Assembly (NCBI RefSeq): GCF_017874035.1
Contig: NZ_JAGGKV010000001.1
Location: 744,001-808,000 of the forward strand
DNA length: 64,000 bases
From: Paenibacillus aceris
Lineage (GTDB): Bacteria > Bacillota > Bacilli > Paenibacillales > NBRC-103111
Direction of reading: 5' to 3'
A program made the position numbers and the translations under genes. A model generated the notes under the pieces. It saw only the letters and a program-made list of their open reading frames with translations, had not been told where the DNA came from and did not search any database. Of this stretch, positions 16,189-25,003 are shown piece by piece. Within the stretch, counting starts at the first letter, position 1; every line of letters begins with the position of its first letter.

Positions 16189-16884
16189 TCAAAATGCTTT
16201 CTGCAGCTCTTTCACAGATCCGTCTTTATAGCCAACGATTACTTTGGCTGCCATTGCAATAAATAGCCCGTTATCGACGACACCCGGGATACTGTTGATT
16301 GCGTCATGGCATTCACCCGGACGGCTTATCTGTTTAAAATCACAGTCTAAAATATAGTTGCCGTTATCCGTCGTATACGGCCTCTGATCCTCCATCCTTA
16401 GATTTGGTTCGCACCCCAGCATGCTAAGCTTATGACGTGTAAGCTCATAACCGAACTTTACAACTTCAACTGGCAAATGGAATTTCCCCAGCTGATCGAC
16501 AACTTTGCTTTCATCCACGACGATAATAAGTTCTTTGCTTGATGAAGCAATAATTTTCTCTCGCAGCAGGGCGCCTCCACCGCCTTTTATCAAGTTCCAC
16601 GCCCCGTCAACTTCGTCTGCACCATCAATTGTCACATTAATTTCCTTTACTTCAGAAAAGGGAATTAACGGAATCCCCAGTTCCGCGGCTAACTTTTCAG
16701 ATTGAATGGATGTAGCTACCGCTTTTATCTGTAAGCCGCTATGTACGTTCTTTCCTATTTGCTGAATAGCCCAGTATGCCGTGGAACCTGTGCCCAAGCC
16801 AACTGTCATGCCATCCTGAATATATGCCACTGCTTGTTCAGCGGCTAACTGCTTGGGATTACTGTTCTCTAGAGCCATCTGCAA
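16189..16884 (-). CDS. rpiA: Ribose-5-phosphate isomerase A
   Basis: A 231-residue protein with the RpiA marks GLGTGSTA (29-36), the catalytic-site IDGADEVD (86-93) and KGGGGALLREK (100-110). It interconverts ribose-5-phosphate and ribulose-5-phosphate in the pentose phosphate pathway. A TTG at 16884 is taken as start since AGAAGGGA lies 8 nt before it; the ATG at 16878 is the alternative. The start overlaps the end of the upstream helix-hairpin-helix gene by 26 nt, which suggests translational coupling. Confidence 0.92.
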   Translation of the reverse strand: MQMALENSNPKQLAAEQAVAYIQDGMTVGLGTGSTAYWAIQQIGKNVHSGLQIKAVATSIQSEKLAAELGIPLIPFSEVKEINVTIDGADEVDGAWNLIKGGGGALLREKIIASSSKELIIVVDESKVVDQLGKFHLPVEVVKFGYELTRHKLSMLGCEPNLRMEDQRPYTTDNGNYILDCDFKQISRPGECHDAINSIPGVVDNGLFIAMAAKVIVGYKDGSVKELQKAF

Positions 16885-17101
16885 ATGTCAGTCCCTTCTC
16901 GGCGAGTGCGCTGCGAAGTTGTTCCTTCGCCTTCGGTCCCATGCCATGCAGCTTCATGAGCTCGCTCTCCGTCAGTTTGCTGAGCTGATCAAGTCGCAGA
17001 TATCCGGCACTTGCGAGCGCACGGCGTGCAGGATTTGCCAGTTTTGCCGGGAGGTCTGATTGCTCTTCTCCCATGTTCGGCTGCGTTTTGTTCGTTGACA
17101 T
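16859..17101 (-). CDS. Helix-hairpin-helix (RNA polymerase alpha-CTD-like) small protein
   Basis: An 80-residue protein whose second half (LANPARRALASAGYLRLDQL, then LHGMGPKAKEQLRSAL) is a helix-hairpin-helix fold like the C-terminal domain of RNA polymerase alpha. Such proteins are annotated as putative DNA-binding proteins in Bacillales, with no assigned role. AAGGTGAG precedes the ATG. It overlaps rpiA by 26 nt and probably shares its transcript. Confidence 0.8.
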   Translation of the reverse strand: MSTNKTQPNMGEEQSDLPAKLANPARRALASAGYLRLDQLSKLTESELMKLHGMGPKAKEQLRSALAEKGLTFADGSREQ

Positions 17102-17123
17102 ATTTCGCTCACCTTTCTACCCG

Positions 17124-18569
17124 TTATTTACCAACCAAATCTCGAATCAAAATCGCTACGCGCTTCAGGCCCCATTCAAGCTCATGCAGCTTGGCATAGG
17201 CATAAGAGATTCGCAAATAGTTGCCTGTATGTCGATTATAAATCGAACCGGGATTTAACAAAACACCGTCTTTTAAAGCTCGCTCAAACAGGCTTTGCAT
17301 CGGAACGTCCACGGTAAGTTGAACCCAAATGTAGAAACCTCCTGCCGGCACACGCCAAATAGCCAATCCTGCGAAATAAGTTTGCAAGAGCTGCACCGCA
17401 ACATCCCGTCTCATCTTCAGCTGTTTCCTGATTTCGTCAAGATGCTCCTGATATAAGCCCCTGCCAAGCCATTCGGCCGCTGCCCATTGGGAGACGGAGC
17501 TAGAGCCGTAATCGTTCTGCATTTTGATATCCGCCAGTCGTTCAATCACCGGCTCCGGCGCAACGACCCAACCAAGGCGAAGTCCCGGGCTTAACGTTTT
17601 GGAAAAAGTCCCCAAATATAGAACCAGTGCATGCGGATCCCTCGCTTTTAAAGGCAATGGAGGCGGCTCATCGAACCAAAGCTCCCTGTAAGCATCATCC
17701 TCTATGATCGGAAGACCTTCGTCGGTGCAAGCCTGCATCAGCGCTTGACGTCTTTCCTCCGTCATCAAAGTGCCGGTCGGATTGTGAAAAGTCGGGATCG
17801 TATAAAGAATCGAGGCGTTATAGCCTTTTTTGTAACGTCCAATCTGGCTCGTCTGTATCCCTTCTTCGTCCATAGGCAAGCCAACCAGCTTCATGCTGTT
17901 TGACTGAAAAACATGGACAGAATACAAGTAGGATGGTTTTTCCAACAAAATTGCCGATCCTCGCTGCAGAAGCCCCATCGAAATGAGCTGCAAAGCTTGG
18001 AGAGCGCCGGACACGATCAAAATGTTCGATGACGAGGTGTGGATACCGTTGCCTTGCAGATACTGGGCGATCTGCTTGCGCAAAGCTAGATTTCCCTTTG
18101 GTTCTTCATAGCCCAGTGTGAATGGATTCGCCGAGCTTTCTGCGAAAATGTTCTTCATCCGCTCAGATGGCAGCAAATCAGGGGAAAGTTCACCGGTTCC
18201 CAGCCTGATCATCCCTTCTTGAAATTCCGCCCGATTAATATGCTGGATGGCAGGCAAGTTGGGATAGTGCGTACCGGCTTGTACATACGAGCTCCAATCC
18301 GGTGGAGGTGAAGCGGTTAACAGGTTCCACGAGTTATTAATAACTCGTGTCCCGCCCTTGGTGTTGCCCGCCAATAAACCTTCCGCTATCAAATCACTGA
18401 TTGCCGTTACGACAGTGCTGCGATTCACGCCAAATTGCTCAGCCAATGCTCGCTGCGAAGGAATCTTGGTCCCAACCGCCCATTCGCCAAGTGATATTTT
18501 ATGTATAATAAATGCTTTGATCTGTAAATATAGCGGGGTTTCCGATGCAAAATCGGGTTTCCAGTCCAT
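17124..18569 (-). CDS. MocR-family regulator (GntR DNA-binding plus aminotransferase domain)
   Basis: A 481-residue protein. Residues 10-80 form a GntR winged helix (LGEWAVGTKIPSQRALAEQF, GVNRSTVVTAI). Residues about 110-481 form a fold-type I aminotransferase domain with PLP-binding Lys324 in GTFSKTLSPGLRLGW and the NPTG motif at 263-266. MocR regulators sense amino acids or vitamin B6 compounds through PLP. The ATG at 18569 has AAAGGAGG upstream. It is divergent from a LysE-type exporter 124 nt away, its most likely target. Confidence 0.9.
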   Translation of the reverse strand: MDWKPDFASETPLYLQIKAFIIHKISLGEWAVGTKIPSQRALAEQFGVNRSTVVTAISDLIAEGLLAGNTKGGTRVINNSWNLLTASPPPDWSSYVQAGTHYPNLPAIQHINRAEFQEGMIRLGTGELSPDLLPSERMKNIFAESSANPFTLGYEEPKGNLALRKQIAQYLQGNGIHTSSSNILIVSGALQALQLISMGLLQRGSAILLEKPSYLYSVHVFQSNSMKLVGLPMDEEGIQTSQIGRYKKGYNASILYTIPTFHNPTGTLMTEERRQALMQACTDEGLPIIEDDAYRELWFDEPPPLPLKARDPHALVLYLGTFSKTLSPGLRLGWVVAPEPVIERLADIKMQNDYGSSSVSQWAAAEWLGRGLYQEHLDEIRKQLKMRRDVAVQLLQTYFAGLAIWRVPAGGFYIWVQLTVDVPMQSLFERALKDGVLLNPGSIYNRHTGNYLRISYAYAKLHELEWGLKRVAILIRDLVGK

Positions 18570-18693
18570 GCGCTCCTCCTTTCCTTTCATCTCCACTATA
18601 ACATTTGGTTGGGTCCCATACCATCCATTTGGACGGAGACAAAAATAATAATCCCTCTATACTAAGAGAGACTTCGACAGCCAGATAGGAGAG

Positions 18694-19308
18694 ATGAGTT
18701 TGTTTCAAACAGTTCTACATGCGGTTATTTTGGGCTTCGGCCTTATATTACCTGTAGGGGTACAAAATGTTTTTGTGTTTAATCAAGGCGCCAGCCAGCG
18801 CACTTACTTAGGGGCACTGCCTGTGATCCTAACGGCATCCCTCTGTGATACCCTCCTTATTTTAGCCGCGGTTTTGGGAGTATCTCTTATTGTGCTCACC
18901 TTTTCATGGCTGCAAGCGGCCCTTTATGGAATTGGGTTTTTATTCCTGCTCTATATGGGCTGGGCGCTTTGGAAAAGTAAACCAAGCGCTGTGCCTTCTT
19001 CACAGGAGCAGCGTCAGCCGAAAAAGCAGATCCTGTTTGCGGCTTCAGTTTCCTTACTGAATCCTCACGCTATTTTAGATACGGTTGGTGTTATCGGTAC
19101 AAATTCCTTAAACTATGCCGGCGGAGAAAAATGGGTGTTCATGCTCAGTATTATGTGCGTGTCCTGGCTTTGGTTTTTCGGTTTGGCGTTTGCGGGACGG
19201 CTAGTCGGTAAGCACGATACAAGCGGAAAGTTTATCGCAAGATTAAACAAAGTGTCTGCCTGCTTGATATGGGGGGTAGCTGCGTATATGAGCTTGCAAT
19301 TTGTGTGA
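18694..19308 (+). CDS. LysE/ArgO-type amino-acid exporter
   Basis: A 204-residue membrane protein with about six helices. It starts MSLFQTVLHAVILGFGLILPVGVQNVFVFNQG, whose GxxxPVGxQN motif is the LysE signature, and has a SLLNPHAILDTVGVIG motif in the middle. It likely exports basic or other amino acids. AGGAGAG precedes the ATG. It is divergently transcribed from the MocR-type regulator, a pairing that suggests substrate-responsive control. Confidence 0.88.
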   Translation: MSLFQTVLHAVILGFGLILPVGVQNVFVFNQGASQRTYLGALPVILTASLCDTLLILAAVLGVSLIVLTFSWLQAALYGIGFLFLLYMGWALWKSKPSAVPSSQEQRQPKKQILFAASVSLLNPHAILDTVGVIGTNSLNYAGGEKWVFMLSIMCVSWLWFFGLAFAGRLVGKHDTSGKFIARLNKVSACLIWGVAAYMSLQFV

Positions 19309-19349
19309 GCTCAAAGTCTCGGCAGCCTGACTATTTCCATCTAACTACA

Positions 19350-19385
19350 AAAAGGAACCTAAGCCATTCTCAGGTTCCTTTTGTC
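19350..19385 (+). terminator. Intrinsic terminator after the LysE-type gene
   Basis: AAAGGAACCT (19351-19360) pairs perfectly with AGGTTCCTTT (19372-19381) and is followed by TTGTCTCTT. Confidence 0.85.
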
Positions 19386-19474
19386 TCTTGCGGCTGAAAT
19401 CAGCAATATCGCCATTCCCGAGCCTTTCCTGCGCATCTACAGCACCTTTTTGCGTTTTGTAAACGCATTCAACA

Positions 19475-19508
19475 AAAAAAGAAAACCAGTTGCACAAAGC
19501 AACTGGTT
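19475..19508 (-). terminator. Intrinsic terminator of the cupin gene
   Basis: AACCAGTTGC (19484-19493) and GCAACTGGTT (19499-19508) form a perfect 10-bp stem, followed on the minus strand by TTCTTTTTTTGTT. It touches the stop codon of the cupin gene. Confidence 0.88.
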
Positions 19509-19824
19509 AACGTTTCACAAGATCTTCACGAATCGGTGTAAATACATCCAGCAAGGCTGAAGCTTCTAAAGACGTTACGCCATGCTGCGCTCCACTAGGG
19601 ATATAAACCGTTTGGCCTTGTTCGATGACTGTTACAACACCATCTATCGTAAACTCGATTTTGCCCTTTAAGCAATAGGACATTTGTTCATGCACATGGC
19701 TGTGCTGATACCCTACTGCGCCAGGCTCAAAGTGAACCTCCATCATCATTAACCCAACTTCAGCTTTCAAAATGCAGCGTTTAACGCCCGGCTCTGCCGG
19801 CTCCCATACGCCAATATTCGACAT
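19507..19824 (-). CDS. Cupin domain protein
   Basis: A 105-residue single-domain cupin with the metal-site motif GYQHSHVHEQMSYCLKG (two His and a Glu) and the second motif PSGAQHGV supplying the third His. Such small cupins bind a metal and often act on sugars or serve as sensors; no substrate can be inferred. GGAGAGGGGAAAG precedes the ATG. It is a single-gene unit with its own terminator. Confidence 0.82.
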   Translation of the reverse strand: MSNIGVWEPAEPGVKRCILKAEVGLMMMEVHFEPGAVGYQHSHVHEQMSYCLKGKIEFTIDGVVTVIEQGQTVYIPSGAQHGVTSLEASALLDVFTPIREDLVKR

Positions 19825-19861
19825 TGAACTTTCCCCTCTCCAAATTAAGCAATCGAATAAA

Positions 19862-19886
19862 AAATAAAGGACCGCAAGCGGTCCTT
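19862..19886 (-). terminator. Intrinsic terminator after the GH4 gene
   Basis: AAGGACCGC (19867-19875) pairs with GCGGTCCTT (19878-19886) around a 2-nt loop, and on the minus strand runs into TATTTTTTATTC. It lies 115 nt after the GH4 stop codon. Confidence 0.8.
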
Positions 19887-20000
19887 CACTTACAGATTTA
19901 ATTATAACCTAAAAGAACATAAATGAACATACTTAGAAATAAACGAACACAAAATCAAACGACTTCGTCATTCTTTCAGGACGAACATACAGACTCCAAC

Positions 20001-21506
20001 TTACGATGAGACGGCAGCGCGATCTTTCCCTTTGTCGGATTCGCCTGCATTTTTGTTTGCAGCTTCACGGTCCTGCTTCATTTCTTCCACCGTTTTCACC
20101 TTCAAGCGCGCTGCGCCTTCGTAGTCCCGGGTCGGAATGAGATTCCCTGCGGCGAGGCGTTGTTTGGCATCCTCAATCGCAGAGCCGTATTGCGGCAGCC
20201 ACTTTTCTTGGGCAACAAGCATCTCATCCACCATCTGCCAAATTTCTTTCGGGTTGCAGACGGCGCCAACGAGCGGATCCATCATAAACGCTTGGCGCAG
20301 CAGCTTATCATCCCCATGCACTGCCGCCTCTACGGCAAGACGCTGAACAGAAATGCTGACATTGCATACGGCTGCCGGACCGAGCGGGAGGTCTCCTACA
20401 TGCGGCATCGAGATACCGTTGGCATCCACATAGCCCGGTGCTTCAATGATCGCGTCATTCGGCAGATTAGAGATGACACCGTTGTTCACCAGGTTGAAAT
20501 GTCCGCGATACAATCGACCGGTTTCAAGTCCCTCAATGATATACGAGCCGTGCTCTTCGCTGCGCTTCTCAGCCGCATATACCGTAGCCTTATCCTTCAT
20601 CCAATTCGGGAAATCCGTCTCGAACCAGTTCCGCCCTTCCGTGCATACGCGCAGATAGCCGCCTGTTTCGCCGTTGATCCAGCTTCCCATGTCGATCCAA
20701 TCCTGAATTTCGCCAGCCCTTTTTCGGTACCAAGGCACATACTCGCTCAGATGTCCGTTGGATTCCGTGCTGTAATAACCGAAGCGGCGCAGCATATCGA
20801 TGCGCACTTTTTCCGTGCGGGCGAATTCCGGGTGGTTCTCGAATGCTTCAAGCAAACCTTGAGTTAAATCCTTACCTTGATGACGGGCTTGTACATACCA
20901 CGTTTGGTGATTGATCCCAGCACAAATAATGTCGACTTCTTCCTTCTTGAGACCGTACACTTCAGCAATTTGATGATGCCCGTGCTGCACGCCGTGACAT
21001 AACCCGATCGTCCGGACTCCGCCATATTTATTGCAAGCCCAAGTCAGCATTGCCATTGGATTGGCATAATTCAACAGCAGCACATCCGGCGAGGCCATAT
21101 CGCGGATGTCCCCGCAAATGCGCAGCATTTCCGATATCCCGCGTTGGCCGTACATAATGCCTCCGGCGCATAACGTATCCCCAACACACTGATCGACGCC
21201 ATATTTGAGGGGGATATCAACATCCGTAGCAAAAGCTTCGAGACCCCCCACACGAATCGTACATAATACATACTTCGCGTCTTTCAAAACTTCTCTGCGA
21301 TCCGTACTAGCTTGAATCTGAATGTTCAGCCCATTTTCCAAAATGTCCCTTTGGCACAGCTCTGTGACCATATCCAAATTATGCTGATTAATGTCTGTAA
21401 AAGCGACCTGTATATCGCGAAACTCAGGCACTGACAGTAAATCCCTTAGTAGTCCGCGCGTAAATCCAATACTTCCTGCTCCAATAAAAGCCACTTTAAA
21501 TGACAT
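20001..21506 (-). CDS. melA: Alpha-galactosidase/6-phospho-glycosidase-type hydrolase, GH4 (MelA-like)
   Basis: A 501-residue GH4 enzyme. This family is NAD- and metal-dependent: a Rossmann start (FIGAGSIGFTRGLLRDLL), NYANPMAMLTW at 146-156, metal ligands Cys170 and His200 (GLCHGVQHG; AGINHQTWY) are all present. The subfamily around MelA acts on alpha-galactosides or alpha-galacturonides. The last 25 residues are charged and low in complexity. The gene follows an AraC regulator by 107 nt, and a cre-like site lies 57 nt upstream of the start. Sugar specificity (galactose or galacturonate) cannot be settled by eye. Confidence 0.85.
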   Translation of the reverse strand: MSFKVAFIGAGSIGFTRGLLRDLLSVPEFRDIQVAFTDINQHNLDMVTELCQRDILENGLNIQIQASTDRREVLKDAKYVLCTIRVGGLEAFATDVDIPLKYGVDQCVGDTLCAGGIMYGQRGISEMLRICGDIRDMASPDVLLLNYANPMAMLTWACNKYGGVRTIGLCHGVQHGHHQIAEVYGLKKEEVDIICAGINHQTWYVQARHQGKDLTQGLLEAFENHPEFARTEKVRIDMLRRFGYYSTESNGHLSEYVPWYRKRAGEIQDWIDMGSWINGETGGYLRVCTEGRNWFETDFPNWMKDKATVYAAEKRSEEHGSYIIEGLETGRLYRGHFNLVNNGVISNLPNDAIIEAPGYVDANGISMPHVGDLPLGPAAVCNVSISVQRLAVEAAVHGDDKLLRQAFMMDPLVGAVCNPKEIWQMVDEMLVAQEKWLPQYGSAIEDAKQRLAAGNLIPTRDYEGAARLKVKTVEEMKQDREAANKNAGESDKGKDRAAVSS

Positions 21507-21562
21507 GTTTATCGCCCTCTCTCTCTTGTGCTTTACCCTTCACATTGTATCAAGCACGAAAG

Positions 21563-21576
21563 AGAAACCGTTATCA
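21563..21576 (-). promoter_or_regulatory. Candidate catabolite-response (cre) site upstream of the GH4 gene
   Basis: AGAAACCGTTATCA fits the degenerate cre consensus TGWNANCGNTNWCA at every fixed position but the first. It lies 57-70 nt upstream of the GH4 start, a plausible place for CcpA control. One site alone could be chance. Confidence 0.35.
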
Positions 21577-21613
21577 AATTTCTAACTTCATCGCATTGCA
21601 TTTGTCAAAAATT

Positions 21614-22525
21614 CTAACTTCTTTCCGGATAGTTCCGCTTCTCCGCATGCATGGATTTGCGAAAATCAGTCGGGGTTAGACCCGTATAATCTTTGAAAAG
21701 CATATGAAAATACTGCCGGCTTCCAACGCCGATATAATCGCAAATCTCGGAAATAGGCACATCCGTTTCGAGCAGCAGCATTTTTGCTTTTTCCATCCGG
21801 ATCACAGTTAAATAAGCCATTAGAGTCTGACCCGTCAATGATTTAAAAATTCGCTGCAAATACCCCGGATGCAAATTAACAGCCCCTGCAATATCCTTTA
21901 CCTGTATGTCGCGGTCATAGTTCTGATGCAAATATTCCATGGAGATTTTGACATATCTCTCGCTTTGCAGCTCACCGCTATTGAGCGTTTCCCGCCATAG
22001 GCGCGCAATTCGAATCAGCAGCTGTGTAATGAGAAGCTGGACCATCAAGTCACTTCTGTTTGCTGCTTTATCCAGCTCAAGCACCAAGCTTTTCATAATA
22101 TGGTAAACTTCATCCCCATCCCGCAGCACCAAATAAGGTGCTTCCGACTCTAGCAGAGAGATTAGCAGCTTGTCCTCTGCCGCCAATTGCTGAATAGAAG
22201 GGAATACTCCTTTATTCGATGTAAACCGAAACTCTACATTCAGCATTCTGCATGGGTTGGCTGCGTCTACAATCAATCGGTGGGGCACATTGGCGTTGAT
22301 GATAATAAACTCGCCTTTTTTGAGTGCGACCTTCTCGGTATGTGACGGTCGGGTTTGAATTTCGACTTCACAATAGCCCTGAATCGTATACATAATTTCC
22401 GTGGCATCATGGCGGTGAAAGGGCATGTCAAAGCCTTGCCACTGTTTAAAATAATACGCCATCACGTGCGGATGGCCGTTCGTTTGCGTCATGAGAGACG
22501 AAAATAGCGAGGCGCTTTCAAGCAT
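21614..22525 (-). CDS. AraC-family regulator with cupin sensor domain
   Basis: A 303-residue protein. Residues about 15-110 form an AraC-type cupin (FDMPFHRHDATEIMYTIQGYCEV; FIIINANVPHRL). The last 100 residues hold two helix-turn-helix motifs (IQVKDIAGAVNLHPGYLQRIF and ISEICDYIGVGSRQYFHMLF). The ATG at 22525 has AAAGGAG upstream; longer readings to 22645 lack one. It precedes the GH4 gene on the same strand and probably controls it in response to the sugar. Confidence 0.87.
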   Translation of the reverse strand: MLESASLFSSLMTQTNGHPHVMAYYFKQWQGFDMPFHRHDATEIMYTIQGYCEVEIQTRPSHTEKVALKKGEFIIINANVPHRLIVDAANPCRMLNVEFRFTSNKGVFPSIQQLAAEDKLLISLLESEAPYLVLRDGDEVYHIMKSLVLELDKAANRSDLMVQLLITQLLIRIARLWRETLNSGELQSERYVKISMEYLHQNYDRDIQVKDIAGAVNLHPGYLQRIFKSLTGQTLMAYLTVIRMEKAKMLLLETDVPISEICDYIGVGSRQYFHMLFKDYTGLTPTDFRKSMHAEKRNYPERS

Positions 22526-22732
22526 GGGTGTCTCCTTTCCCCCCAAGTGGACATCCTGGTTACTCCTAAAGTCATTGTAACCGCCTGCCCGTAAAATGAA
22601 AATCCTCTCGATCATTGGTTTTGGTCGCAGACTGAAAATGGACAATCATGCCAAATTATAGATTGAATAAAAATACGTATATGTGTATAATTATTCAATA
22701 TTTCTTATTTTATTTGAAAAGGATGTGTCGGA

Positions 22733-23957
22733 ATGACCATGGTGAAAACATCAACGGACGAATTACTGGCGGATGCGAATGACGCGATTCTATTCGTTGC
22801 GAATCGGCCTCAGGTCGTTATGGAGCATGGCGAAGGGATGTATATCTGGGATACGGATGGCACAAAGTACCTTGATTTTATTGGCGGTTGGGCTGTTACA
22901 TCCTTAGGCCACTCCCCCAAAGTTATCAGCGATGCCTTGCTGGAGCAGTCAAGCAAACTCATTCATGCAAGCCCTGGCTTTTATAACAAACCAATGGTTG
23001 AATTCGCCCGCTTATTAACGTCATTGTCGGGATTAGAGCGTGTATTTTTTGGCAGTACAGGGGCTGAAGCGAATGAAAGTGCGATTAAACTTGCTCGCAA
23101 GTATGGCGCCGTCCGCAAAAACGGAGCTTACGAAATTATTACTACAAAACGCAGCTTTCACGGTCGTTCGTTGGCGACTACGGCAGCAACGGGAAAAACT
23201 GGCTGGGAGCGCATGTTTGCCCCGCAGATGCCTGGCTTCGTGAAAGTGCCGTTTAATGACATTGAGGCTATGAAACAAGCCATTAATCCGAATACATGCG
23301 CGATTTTATTAGAACTCATACAAGGTGAAGGCGGCGTTTATGAAGCTAGTTCCGTCTACGTCCAAGAGCTCCGCAAACTGTGTGATGAGCATGGCATTCT
23401 GCTCATGTTTTGATGAGGTCCAAACCGGGCTTGGCCGTACAGGAGCCATGTTCGCTTATGAGCATTATGGTGTATTGCCGGATGTGCTTACACTTGCCAA
23501 GGGAATTGGCGGCGGATTTCCGTTATCGGCGATGCTTGCGAAAGAAGCGTATAACCTTTTTGAGGCAGGCGATCAAGGTGGCACCTACACAGGGCAGCCG
23601 CTTGCCATGGCTGTGGGCCTTGCTGTCGTAGGCGAAATCGTTCAGCGTAAGCTTCCGCAGCAAGCTGCTGAACAAGGCCGGTATTTGCTGAAAAAGCTGC
23701 ATGACGTTCAAGAACATTATGGCCTTGCCCATATTCGCGGAAAAGGACTGCTGCTTGCCTTTGATCTTCCAGAGCCACGCGGCGCGGAGCTTGCAGTTGC
23801 CTGCCTGGACGCAGGCTTGCTGATTAACTCGTCAAGTCCGATTACAATCCGTCTGATGCCTGCTTTGATTGTAACGAAAGCTGAAATCGACGAGATGATG
23901 ACCCTTTTGTGCAGCGTTATGGATCAGGTCTTTCATGGAGCAGCTGTACAAGGCTGA
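22733..23957 (+). pseudogene. Class III aminotransferase (ArgD-like), interrupted by a +1 frameshift
   Basis: Two overlapping frames together make one full-length enzyme of about 408 residues. The first (22733-23413) runs through GSTGAEANESAIKLARKYG and ends at CDEHGILLMF followed by TGA. The second resumes without loss at FDEVQTGLGRTGAMFAY and continues past the PLP lysine region (LTLAKGIGGGFP) and GGTYTGQPLAM to 23957. One extra T in the TTTT run at 23408-23411 explains the break. It resembles acetylornithine aminotransferase. This could be a real mutation, a sequencing error, or +1 slippage at TTT-TGA. AAAGGATG precedes the ATG. Confidence 0.85.
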
Positions 23958-23982
23958 TCTACGGACCGGCGACGTAAAAGCG

Positions 23983-24026
23983 AAAACCCATCAGCCAGCG
24001 AATCGAATCGCCTGGTGATGGGTTTT
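23983..24026. terminator. Bidirectional terminator between the aminotransferase and PhyH genes
   Basis: AAAACCCATCA (23983-23993) pairs with TGATGGGTTTT (24016-24026), with T-runs in both directions, between two convergent genes. Confidence 0.85.
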
Positions 24027-24034
24027 CGGTTAAT

Positions 24035-24871
24035 TTAACGCTGGAATAACACCGGAAAATAAGCGTTCGCAAATGGCTGTCCATGCTGCGGGCGAGGCCC
24101 TAACAGCCGAATATTGTCATGCCGCTGAACACCTGCCCGGTAGCTTGTGCCGCCCGGCATCAAATGGGCAACGATCGACAGACGCGGCTCATGCGTCGTA
24201 TTCGCACCGGACCCGTGGAACGTAAGTCCGTGATGAAAGCTGGCCTGCCCCGCCTTCAAAATGCAGGGCTCTTCCACCCAAACCCGGCCATCTGCATATT
24301 TGTCCCTAAGCTCTTCCATATTAGGATTGAAGAACGTATCGCTATCCGGGATCAATCCCCACTTATGCGAACCGACAATCGTCATCATCCCGCCATTTGT
24401 CAGATCCGTGTCCTGCAGTGCAATCCAGACGGTCACCATATTTGCCTGACTGGAACACTGCCAGTACCCATAATCTTGATGCCAACCCACATTGCCTAAC
24501 GACGTCTTCTTGTCGCCGACCCCCGGCTTATAGATGACTTGATCATGCCACAGACGAATTTCATCCGTCTGCAGCAAGTCGGCTGTCAGCTCGCCGATCA
24601 GCGGATCCGTAACAGTACGGCGAATCTCGTCATTAATCCACCAGCCGTTATCCAGCTTGCGCAGGGCGTCGGGATTTGGGTTCGGCCGGTAATGGTTCAT
24701 CGGAAGCCCGTCCCCATCATAATCGCCTGACCAAACTCTTTCGTGCGCTTCACGCAGCCGCTTGATCTGGTCATCGTCCAGAAGCTTTGGCGAAATCCAG
24801 TAGCCGTCCCTATCGAAAACTTCCTTATCCTGAGCTGTAATTTTATAAGTTCTTTCTGTTTGCATAGCCAT
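24035..24871 (-). CDS. Phytanoyl-CoA dioxygenase (PhyH) family protein
   Basis: A 278-residue Fe(II)/2-oxoglutarate dioxygenase. The iron-binding HxD is His131-Asp133 in VGWHQDYGYW, the distal His is probably His219 in GLTFHGSGANTT, and Arg230 would bind 2-oxoglutarate. Bacterial PhyH proteins act on varied small molecules, and the substrate here is unknown. The ATG at 24871 has AAGGAGG upstream; the longer reading to 24925 lacks one. It is divergent from an AraC regulator 132 nt away that likely controls it. Confidence 0.85.
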   Translation of the reverse strand: MAMQTERTYKITAQDKEVFDRDGYWISPKLLDDDQIKRLREAHERVWSGDYDGDGLPMNHYRPNPNPDALRKLDNGWWINDEIRRTVTDPLIGELTADLLQTDEIRLWHDQVIYKPGVGDKKTSLGNVGWHQDYGYWQCSSQANMVTVWIALQDTDLTNGGMMTIVGSHKWGLIPDSDTFFNPNMEELRDKYADGRVWVEEPCILKAGQASFHHGLTFHGSGANTTHEPRLSIVAHLMPGGTSYRAGVQRHDNIRLLGPRPQHGQPFANAYFPVLFQR

Positions 24872-25003
24872 TTGAGTTTGCCTCCTTATTCGTCTTGTTT
24901 TCATCATACGGATTTCTCTGTCCATTGACGTTCATAGACCTGCTGAGTAGTATGAGAAACATAGAAGATAAATAAGAACACGAACGGAAAAGGAGGCCTA
25001 CCT

